This document shows positions 50,848 to 58,036 of a DNA stretch of 64,000 nucleotides, in pieces. Within the stretch, counting starts at the first letter, position 1; every line of letters starts with the position of its first letter. The notes beneath the pieces were generated by a model. The model did not search any database, was not told where the DNA came from, and worked only from the letters and a program-made list of their open reading frames with translations. Location: NCBI GenBank assembly GCA_964550165.1, contig CAZJYC010000001.1, forward strand, positions 62,001 to 126,000, read 5' to 3'. Position numbers and translations under genes: made by a program. This DNA comes from CAZJYC01 sp964550165. GTDB lineage: Bacteria; Acidobacteriota; Aminicenantia; Aminicenantales; Aminicenantaceae.

Positions 50848-52053
50848 ATGCGCTTTAAAAGATTGGCTTTTTTCTTGATTGTCTTTGTCTTCGCGGCCCA
50901 ATGCTTTTCTTTTTCTGAGGAAAAGTCCTCGTCGCTGCTCGATAACCTGGCCCAGCTGAAGAACTATCAGTCGAAAAGAATTTCAAGCTTTGACCGCAGC
51001 GGGAAGAATGCTGACCGGCTGGTGATTCAGCCCGGAGAGGCGGCTGAGATCGCCCGCATCGACGGAGCCGGAATCATCAAGCACATCTGGATCACCATTT
51101 CCTCGAAAGACCCGATGCTGCGGCGCAATGCCGTGTTGCGGATGTACTGGGACAACGAGACAAACCCCAGCGTCGAGTGTCCCATCGGAGATTTCTTCGG
51201 CCAGGGATGGGGGGAAAAATATTCCCTGATAACTCTTCCTCTGGCTTCAGCCCCCAAAGACGGGAATGCTCTCAACTGCTATTTCCCCATGCCCTTCAGC
51301 GATGGCGCCCTGATCACAGTCGAGAATCAGTCCTCAGAGCCGATCAATGCCTTCTATTACTACATCGATTACGAAAAGCATGATTCCATCAATCCTGACC
51401 TGGGACGGTTCCATGCCTTCTGGAACAGAGAATGGACAGAGCCTCTCCCCGAAGGAGAGAACGAGTGGAGTGTTCTGGGGCCTCAAGGCGCCACCACGGA
51501 TGGCGCGGGAAATTATGTCTTCGCCGATATCGAAGGCAAAGGCCATTTTGTCGGCGTCAATTATTATGTGGACAGTCCCACTCCTATCTGGTACGGAGAA
51601 GGTGACGACATGTTTTTCATCGACGGCGAGAAATGGCCTCCGTCGCTTCACGGCACAGGGACAGAGGATTTCTTCAACTCGTCCTGGTCGCCAACGGAAA
51701 TCTACATGCATCCTTATTTTGGATACGCCCGGGTCAACAACGAAACCGGCTGGCTGGGACGAACGCACTGCTACCGCTTTTTCCTTGAATCTCCGATCGC
51801 TTTCCAGAAAGCGCTCAAAGCCACTATCGAGTATGGACATAACAATTGCCTGACTCTTGACCTGGTCACCGTGGCTTACTGGTACCAGAATGAGCCCCAC
51901 AAGCCTTTTCCCAAATTGAGACCCAAAGAGGAGCGGCAGAATATGCCCCCCATCGGTCCTGTGGAAATGCACAGATGGCGGGATGCCTGGCGCAAAGCGC
52001 TGGGGAGCGGGAAACTCTGGGGAAATGAGAGAAAGGAAGAAAAGGATAAATAA
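50848..52053 (+). CDS. Exported DUF2961/GH172 family glycoside hydrolase
   Basis: 401 residues with a signal peptide (to ~24). DUF2961 blocks: ISSFDRSGKNADRLVI, GAGIIKHIWITISS, LRMYWDNETNPSVECPIGDF, and SLHGTGTEDFFNSSWSP, which carries the conserved acidic residues of the active site. GH172 enzymes act on fructofuranose- or arabinofuranose-containing glycans. AGGAGGAGG precedes the ATG. The next gene is 20 bases on, so the pair is probably an operon. Confidence 0.9.
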   Translation: MRFKRLAFFLIVFVFAAQCFSFSEEKSSSLLDNLAQLKNYQSKRISSFDRSGKNADRLVIQPGEAAEIARIDGAGIIKHIWITISSKDPMLRRNAVLRMYWDNETNPSVECPIGDFFGQGWGEKYSLITLPLASAPKDGNALNCYFPMPFSDGALITVENQSSEPINAFYYYIDYEKHDSINPDLGRFHAFWNREWTEPLPEGENEWSVLGPQGATTDGAGNYVFADIEGKGHFVGVNYYVDSPTPIWYGEGDDMFFIDGEKWPPSLHGTGTEDFFNSSWSPTEIYMHPYFGYARVNNETGWLGRTHCYRFFLESPIAFQKALKATIEYGHNNCLTLDLVTVAYWYQNEPHKPFPKLRPKEERQNMPPIGPVEMHRWRDAWRKALGSGKLWGNERKEEKDK

Positions 52054-52073
52054 ATAACGAAAGGAATTGATCC

Positions 52074-53561
52074 ATGAAAAACAAAATGAAATGGCTAGCC
52101 CTGGGTTCGATTGTTCTGGCCTGTCTTTTCCTGACTCAGGGGCTGAGGAGCGAGACGAGAGGAGTGGAGAGCGGCCAGCGCTATGACAGGCTGGTGATCA
52201 GGAATGTTGTTGTTATCGACGGCAAGGGCACGCCGCCGAGAGGCCCGATGGACATCATCGTCGAAGGGAATACGATTCGGTCCGTGCGCCCTGCAAGCCG
52301 AGCCGAGAATGCCTACCAGCAGGAAAAGCATGTTCTTGATGGGACGGGAATGTATTGTCTTCCCGGGCTGATCAACATCCATGCCCATCTTCACGACAGC
52401 CGGGCCGGTCAGGCCCTTCCCTTCGAGTATGTCTGCAAGCTCTGGCTGGCCTGCGGCATAACTTCTGTCCGGGACGTGGGCAGCAATTATCAGAAGACGA
52501 TTGAGGAGCGCCGCAAGAGCCTGGAAGGTCTGATCGCAGCGCCCCGCATCTTCCTCTACATGAGCGCCTGGGGAAGGACGGCGGATGAAATTCGGAAGAG
52601 AGTCCAGGAGATCAAAAAGCTCAACGGCGATGGTGTGAAGATTTTTGGGCTGGACCGGGATATCATGAAAGCCGCCCTGGAGGAGGCCCATAAGCTTGGC
52701 CTCCGGGTCGCCCATCATGTCGGGGTTGAGGAAACAGACGCCTGGGATGATGCCGAATTTGGAGTGACCAGCATCGAGCACTGGTACGGAGTGCCGGATG
52801 CCGCCCTCCATGGGTCCCAGAATTTTCCCTGCTGGTATAACTACGACAATGAGAGCGACCGCTTCCGCTATGCTGGGCACCTCTGGCGGGAAGCCGTCCC
52901 CGAGAAGCTGGACAAGGTTTTGAAAATGCTGGTGGAGAAGCGAGTAGCCTGGTGCCCAACCTTTGTGATTTACGAGGCAAACCGGGATTTGCTCAGGGCC
53001 ATGAACCAGCCCTGGTTCAGGGATTACCTTCATCCAGCCCTTGAGGAATATTTCAGGCCTAATCCCCGCTATCACGGATCCTATCATTGGGACTGGACAA
53101 CAACGGATGAGGTCTTCTGGAAGGAAAACTACAGAATCTGGATGGCCGCAGTCCGGAAATTTGCTGAATTGGGAGGTGTGGTGGGTGTGGGGGAGGACGC
53201 CGGCTTTATCTACATGCTCTACGGCTTCGGAGTTATCCGGGAGCTGGAGCTCCACCAGGAGGCGGGCTTTCATCCCATCGATGTCATCCAGAACGCTACC
53301 GGCAATAACGCCAAGATCTTGGGCGTGGAAGAGAGGCTGGGCCGAATCCGCGAGGGCTACCTCGCCGACCTTATCCTCGTCGACGAGAATCCGCTGGAGA
53401 ATCTGAAATTTCTCTATCCGACTGGCGCTCCCTATTTGAAGGAAGGGAAGTTGATCACCAGGGGCGGAGTGAAATGGACGATCAAGGATGGCTTTGTCTA
53501 CCACGCTCCGACAATGCTCGAAGACGTGAAGACCATTGTGACCCAAGCCAAGCAGAAATGA
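52074..53561 (+). CDS. Exported metal-dependent amidohydrolase
   Basis: 495 residues with signal peptide. Amidohydrolase fold: metal HxH in INIHAHLHDSRAG, Lys in DGVKIFGLDRD, His in RVAHHVGVEE and TSIEHWYGV, and Asp in VGVGEDAGFIY; the C-terminal half of the composite beta domain ends LIRGGVKWTIKDG-like. Members hydrolyse imidazolone, peptides (Xaa-Pro, N-acyl) or other amides; the substrate is not evident. Co-transcribed with the GH172 gene. Confidence 0.87.
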   Translation: MKNKMKWLALGSIVLACLFLTQGLRSETRGVESGQRYDRLVIRNVVVIDGKGTPPRGPMDIIVEGNTIRSVRPASRAENAYQQEKHVLDGTGMYCLPGLINIHAHLHDSRAGQALPFEYVCKLWLACGITSVRDVGSNYQKTIEERRKSLEGLIAAPRIFLYMSAWGRTADEIRKRVQEIKKLNGDGVKIFGLDRDIMKAALEEAHKLGLRVAHHVGVEETDAWDDAEFGVTSIEHWYGVPDAALHGSQNFPCWYNYDNESDRFRYAGHLWREAVPEKLDKVLKMLVEKRVAWCPTFVIYEANRDLLRAMNQPWFRDYLHPALEEYFRPNPRYHGSYHWDWTTTDEVFWKENYRIWMAAVRKFAELGGVVGVGEDAGFIYMLYGFGVIRELELHQEAGFHPIDVIQNATGNNAKILGVEERLGRIREGYLADLILVDENPLENLKFLYPTGAPYLKEGKLITRGGVKWTIKDGFVYHAPTMLEDVKTIVTQAKQK

Positions 53562-53654
53562 TGAAACGAAGCCCGATATCTTCTGGGGAAGAAAACAATT
53601 TTCTCTTTTATCGCGCAAGCAGAAATAGCTCGCTTCCTTGACTTCTTAAATATT

Positions 53655-53815
53655 ATCATCTGGCGAAGGCCAGCGGGTGAAAAAGCCGTTTGAAGGCTGA
53701 GCGGGCATGGTTCAGAAAAAGGGGACTGTCCCTTTTTCTGTGACCTTTTTCTGTGAGCGAAGCCTGAAACCGAGCCGTTTTTACCTCGCTGGGGGAAAAG
53801 CGGCGTGCTTTTAAA
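53655..53815. repeat. R2 mosaic dispersed repeat, copy C
   Basis: CTGGCGAAGG...GAAGGCTGAGCGGGCATGG matches copy D and, inverted, copy B. It continues with CAGAAAAAGGGGACTGTCCC (53713-53740), a second partial TTTTTCTGTGAGCGAAGCCTG unit, and GGGGGAAAAGCGGCGTG as in A and D. It lies between two convergent genes and touches the 3' end of the lipid-kinase gene, so it may also terminate either. Confidence 0.78.
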
Positions 53816-54773
53816 CCCGCTGGCCTGAGCTTTTCTTTGGAGAGCAGATGACTTTAAGAGCCCGTGGAACAACTTTCAATTCAAATTCGTCTTTGACTCC
53901 CAGAAACTCTCCGTTGTACTGAAGCGGAAGACTTTTTCCGCGGATGACCATTTTTTTTGCCTTGAAATGCTTCTGTCTGAGCTGATAGAGGCCGAAATAG
54001 ATGAGAGGAAAAATGAGCATGTACTTCAGCCCGCTCATCTTGAAAAGAGTGACGTCGAGATATCCGTCGTCGATTTTGGCCAGCGGAGCGACCTTCCAGC
54101 TGTAGCCAAAATATTTCGTTTTTCCAACGATGCAGTCAAAAAGCTTGACTTTGAGAATTTTTCTGTCGAAATACACCCCGTCCTCGCCTATGCCCTCGAA
54201 AAGCTCGATCTTGTGTTCTTTAAGGGGCGTGGTGAGCATGATCTTTGAGGCCAGGAGATGGCCAAACAGGCCTGGAATCGTGTGCAGATACATTTCCTGG
54301 GTGACCTTGGCTGTTGCCCCGATGCTGGCAATGCCCGTCATACATCCTTCGATGTCGATCAGGTCGATCTCTTTTATCTCACCCTCGAAGAGGACTTTCA
54401 ACGCCTTTTTTACGCTCTTGGGGATACCCAGGGATATTCGAAAGCCGTTGCCGCTTCCCAGGGGAACAATGCCCAGGGTTATGTCCTTGGCCCTTCCGCT
54501 TTCGACAATTCCCTGAATGGCATCCGCAATCGTCCCATCTCCTCCGACCACGATAACCACATCCTTCTCTAAACTCTTTGCCCTGACCAGTTCGATCATA
54601 TCTTTTTTCCCCATCTCGGTGGCGATGATCTCACCAGGGAGGTTTCTCTCAAGATAGATTCTGAGCTTTTTACTTCTTTTCCATTTTCTGCGGGCTGCCA
54701 GGGGGTTGACGAAAGAAACAATTTTCTGCGCAGGAACTGGTTCGGTTTTCATCATCCGAAGCACCTCTGACAT
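53811..54773 (-). CDS. Diacylglycerol kinase-family lipid kinase (DagK/YegS type)
   Basis: 320 residues. DAGK catalytic domain: FVNPLAARRKW, VVGGDGTIADAIQG (GGDGT), IVPLGSGNGFRISLGIP, and the C-terminal beta domain with KIDDGYLDVTLFKM and LPLQYNGEFLG. It phosphorylates diacylglycerol or a related lipid. The start could be ATG 54773 or ATG 54755; the latter has AGAGG upstream. Last gene of the putative lipid operon, 109 bases after the SDR gene with its own possible -10 in the gap. Its last codons abut R2 copy C. Confidence 0.9.
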   Translation of the reverse strand: MSEVLRMMKTEPVPAQKIVSFVNPLAARRKWKRSKKLRIYLERNLPGEIIATEMGKKDMIELVRAKSLEKDVVIVVGGDGTIADAIQGIVESGRAKDITLGIVPLGSGNGFRISLGIPKSVKKALKVLFEGEIKEIDLIDIEGCMTGIASIGATAKVTQEMYLHTIPGLFGHLLASKIMLTTPLKEHKIELFEGIGEDGVYFDRKILKVKLFDCIVGKTKYFGYSWKVAPLAKIDDGYLDVTLFKMSGLKYMLIFPLIYFGLYQLRQKHFKAKKMVIRGKSLPLQYNGEFLGVKDEFELKVVPRALKVICSPKKSSGQRV

Positions 54774-54882
54774 TCCATCATTTTTTATTTTTAACAGAAA
54801 AACTCATTGGGCGCAATCGAACTTGCGCTTTGCTTGTTTTTTATATCTATAATATCCTCTCCTGCGCTTTGCGGCGGAGCTT

Positions 54883-55851
54883 TCAATAGTAAGCCACAGT
54901 TTCCTTGATTCCCTGATTCAGGCTGTAGCGGGCCTGGAAGCCAAAATCCCTTTCCGCCTTGGAGGATGAGAACAGCCAGGGAGTTTGAACCATGGCCTTC
55001 AAGAACTTGCGGCCAAGAAAAGGTTTGATTAAACCCGCACCCTTGAGAATATCGACGACCCAGAGTGGGAAATAGATGATTTCTTCAGGAAGCGGGATAA
55101 AGAGCGAATTTCCCAGAACATGTTTCTTGGCCGTGAAGATTATTTTTCGCCAGGAATAGCCTTTTCCGTCTGTGAGGTAATAGATTTGGCCTTTTGTGTT
55201 TTCTGCGTAGGCTGCGAGGAGAATGCCCTGGATGAGGTCTTTGATGTAGATGAGGCTGGTCATGTCCTTTTCTTCATGGAGGACGGGGACAATCCTTTTC
55301 TGGATCGTCTTTATCAGCAGTTCTGTTTCCTGCTGTCTCGGGCCGTAGACATTGGGAGGTCGGATGATGATCGTTGGGATAAGATGCCAGGCTTCTTGAA
55401 CAGCCTCCTCTCCTCTCAGCTTGCTTCGGCCGTACTCTGAAGTGGGCGAAGGAGGCTCGCTTTCTTCAGAATAGCGAACGGGTGGAGAAGGGCCTGCCGC
55501 GGATATCGAAGAGACATAAACGAAGCGTTTAAGATTTCGGTTTTTTCTGAGGCAAGCCTGGACCAGATTCCTGGTCAGTTGATGGTTGGCAATGTCATAG
55601 ACTTTGCGGCTTGTAGACCGGATTTGTCCGGCAAGATGGAAGATATAATCCTGATCTGAAACAGCTCTCTCCAGGCTTTCGCTGTCATTCGGCGAGCCAA
55701 CGACGAAATCCACGGGATGTCTTTTAATAAAATCCAGGCGGCTGGAGGCTCTTACCAGGCAGGTCACCTTCCACTTTTCGGAGACAAGCCTTTCGACCAG
55801 GTGGCTTCCGATAAAGCCCGTGGCTCCGGTGACCAGGGCCCTAAACGGCAT
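54883..55851 (-). CDS. NAD-dependent epimerase/dehydratase (extended SDR)
   Basis: 322 residues. N-terminal nucleotide-binding motif TGATGFIGSHLVERL; catalytic Ser in VYVSSISAAG and YxxxK in SEYGRSKLRGEE; RPPNVYGPRQQ. The pattern is closest to dihydroflavonol reductase/3-beta-hydroxysteroid dehydrogenase-like SDRs such as HpnA rather than sugar epimerases. A lipid or isoprenoid-like substrate would fit the neighbouring lipid kinase; this is inference. Start overlaps the preceding VTT gene by 11 bases. Confidence 0.87.
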   Translation of the reverse strand: MPFRALVTGATGFIGSHLVERLVSEKWKVTCLVRASSRLDFIKRHPVDFVVGSPNDSESLERAVSDQDYIFHLAGQIRSTSRKVYDIANHQLTRNLVQACLRKNRNLKRFVYVSSISAAGPSPPVRYSEESEPPSPTSEYGRSKLRGEEAVQEAWHLIPTIIIRPPNVYGPRQQETELLIKTIQKRIVPVLHEEKDMTSLIYIKDLIQGILLAAYAENTKGQIYYLTDGKGYSWRKIIFTAKKHVLGNSLFIPLPEEIIYFPLWVVDILKGAGLIKPFLGRKFLKAMVQTPWLFSSSKAERDFGFQARYSLNQGIKETVAYY

Positions 55852-56521
55852 TCTCTTTTTTCCTTCTCTTTTTAATCAGATTCAAAATCAGAGGAATGTT
55901 GACGGTGGCAAGGAGAATGATAAAAAGGGCCAGAAGCAGATAATCAGGAATTTTTAGAGCATAGCCGACCCAGGCGATGATGAAATAGCGGGGAGTTCTG
56001 GAGACGAAGACAGCCAGCAGGTATTTCCATATTGGGTAATGGGCCAGGACAACCATAAAACGGAAAGGGTAGAAAGGCACGGGCGTAAAGCCCGCGATGA
56101 ACAGGGCCAAAAAGGGGGCTTTGTTGAAGAGCTCCACAAGCTTGTTCACAATTTTGCTGTGATGGGCTTTTTTGAACAACCTCAGGTCGACGATATACTT
56201 GAAGACGGAATAGTTGACGGCTTCTGTGAGCAGTGTGCCGGCGACAGCGACCAGGGCGACAACCAAAGGGAGGTAGAATTTTCCAAAATAGAGGACGACC
56301 GGCTCATGGGGAACGATGGCGATCAGAAATTGAGAGGGAAAGTTGTAAAAGAAAAGGACCCATAAATTTTTACTCTTTTGGATATACTCCGAGCTGAGCC
56401 ACACAACGAGGAGCACAGCGATAAAGGCGATTTCGAGGATGAAGATGAAAGTCCTGAATTTTGAGGGCATTCCGTTAGGCTTTGCGAGCGGCGGGGACAA
56501 AGTATTATTATTGCTTTTCAT
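55841..56521 (-). CDS. VTT/DedA-like membrane protein
   Basis: 226 residues with about five membrane helices. The VTT (SNARE-associated) signature is visible in LLTEAVNYSVFKYIVD and FIAGFTPVPFYPFRFMVVLAH, with the conserved Pro-rich re-entrant segment. DedA-like proteins move or scramble lipids such as undecaprenyl phosphate or phosphatidylethanolamine. The start may be ATG 56521 or the internal ATG at 56470; neither has a strong ribosome site. Between radical SAM and SDR genes. Confidence 0.82.
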   Translation of the reverse strand: MKSNNNTLSPPLAKPNGMPSKFRTFIFILEIAFIAVLLVVWLSSEYIQKSKNLWVLFFYNFPSQFLIAIVPHEPVVLYFGKFYLPLVVALVAVAGTLLTEAVNYSVFKYIVDLRLFKKAHHSKIVNKLVELFNKAPFLALFIAGFTPVPFYPFRFMVVLAHYPIWKYLLAVFVSRTPRYFIIAWVGYALKIPDYLLLALFIILLATVNIPLILNLIKKRRKKENAV

Positions 56522-56555
56522 CAGCTGAGAACAAAAAAATTTGTCTTTGAGATCC

Positions 56556-57524
56556 TTAAAGCGCTTTAATGCTGTCTTTGATTAAATACCACGGGGGTTT
56601 TTCAGCATTCGCGCGGATAGCCGTGTAGCAATACGTGCAGGTGTTGTTCTTCGAGAATTTTTCTCTGAGTTCTTGATAGGATTTATAGTCCGTGATGATC
56701 AGGCCACAGGGGGAGAAGGTTCCGTTTGGATTGACATTGACGAATCGTTTTCCGGTTTGGCAATGGGGAATGGACCTTTTTTCGAAGAAATCCGCCATTT
56801 TTCTCAGAGCGAAAGTGGAGGTGTAGATGTTCTTGTGCTTCTTTTTTAAATCGATAAGCTTTTCGACGATTTCTTTCAGTTCTTCTATTTCTTGCCTGGA
56901 AAGCATATAGCTTTCATCCTTTGTTCTCAGGAGGGTGTAGGTGCTGAAATTGATCTTGACCTTCCATTCCTTGGCCAATTCAGCCATACGGACAAGGTCT
57001 CTTAAATTGTCGCTCTGAACCACACAGCAGAGGGTGATTTTCTTGTTTGTCTCCGAAGCAAGGTCTTCGTTGACGAGTTTTTCAATGCGCCGAAAAAGGC
57101 CCGGAATACCGCGGAACGCATCGTGTCTTTCGTCTGGATAATCCAAAGACACGGAGAACTCATCCACTCCAGCCTTGACGAGTCTCTCGTATTTTTCTTT
57201 GGTCAAGAGAGTCGCGTTGGTGGTGATCACGATATAGGGAGCCCTGTTCGGAATTTTGAAGGCCTTGACGATCTCTTCTAAGTCATGACGGAGCATCGGC
57301 TCTCCGCCCGAGAGTTGAGCGACCACAGGCTTGAGCTCGCGGCAGTGCGCCCCATATTCGTCTGGCGTGGCCCTGCGTTCTTCCACCGGACCACCCAGAT
57401 GACAGTGTTTGCAGCGAGCGTTGCAGCTGTGCGTGATCTCAAACGAAATGCACAAAGGCCGGTTGGTGAAATAGTTGATGACTCCGCGTTTCGCCAAAGA
57501 AAGAGTCTGAGCTAAGGAAGCCAT
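56556..57524 (-). CDS. Radical SAM protein with C-terminal SPASM-like cysteines
   Basis: 322 residues. Cluster motif CNARCKHC in ITHSCNARCKHCHLGG, then QLSGGEPMLR. C-terminal cysteines occur at HCQTGKR, SPCGLI, and NTCTYCYTAI, as for an auxiliary cluster. Architecture resembles HpnH and MoaA/PqqE-like proteins of about this length. First gene of the four-gene minus-strand unit with VTT, SDR and lipid kinase. A lipid-modifying role (for example radical coupling to an isoprenoid) is a possibility, not shown. Confidence 0.87.
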   Translation of the reverse strand: MASLAQTLSLAKRGVINYFTNRPLCISFEITHSCNARCKHCHLGGPVEERRATPDEYGAHCRELKPVVAQLSGGEPMLRHDLEEIVKAFKIPNRAPYIVITTNATLLTKEKYERLVKAGVDEFSVSLDYPDERHDAFRGIPGLFRRIEKLVNEDLASETNKKITLCCVVQSDNLRDLVRMAELAKEWKVKINFSTYTLLRTKDESYMLSRQEIEELKEIVEKLIDLKKKHKNIYTSTFALRKMADFFEKRSIPHCQTGKRFVNVNPNGTFSPCGLIITDYKSYQELREKFSKNNTCTYCYTAIRANAEKPPWYLIKDSIKAL

Positions 57525-57589
57525 TGGGACGCATGCTCCTTTTTCATGGTTAAGCTATTCTTTTACCAATTAGGCGGCATTAAATCAAG

Positions 57590-57985
57590 TCCTTCGATCG
57601 AAAGTTAAGCATTCCAAATCCCGTGATTCGAGGAGATTTTGGGAATAGCTCAGCTCCCCTTCGGATTTTTAACGCCATTCGGTTCGCTTGTCTCGGCGGC
57701 TGCGTAGCGCTCCGGCCAAGCGGTTCGAAAACACGCAGGCTTAAAATAACCTGGCGAAGGCAGAATGGTGAGAAGGTCGTGTGAAAGGCTGAGCGGGCAG
57801 GGTTCCTCGACCGAAGGGAGAGGAGAGCGAAGCCTTGAACCGAGCCGCTTTTGGCTCGCTGGGGCAAAAGCGGCGTACCTTCGAGCCAATCTGCCAGAGC
57901 CCTCAATGGCCGCTACGGCTATCTCCCAAAATCTTTGGATATTCAGGGAACAATCCTTTCTCACGGAATTTGGGATGCATTCCAT
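57590..57985. repeat. R2 mosaic dispersed repeat, copy D (longest)
   Basis: Fills most of the 512-base gap between the radical SAM gene and the PHP gene. It contains CTGGCGAAGG and AGGCTGAGCGGGC (as in C), GAGCGAAGCCTTGAACCGAG, GGGGCAAAAGCGGCGTAC and CCAATCTGCC (as in A), and the CTCAATGGCCGCTACGGC...GGGATGCAT end (as in B). It lacks the GGGGAC palindrome. In minus-strand translation copies A, C and D share GSVxGFAxxx and LRQ segments, but no copy forms an intact gene. Confidence 0.8.
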
Positions 57986-58036
57986 AGAAATTTAAAAACC
58001 CACTAGACGGCAAACTGCGTGACCTTCTCTCGATTC

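Noticed and set aside
52095..53618. 507-codon minus-strand open frame
   Set aside because: Antisense shadow of the amidohydrolase gene, which has a signal peptide and full metal-binding motifs.
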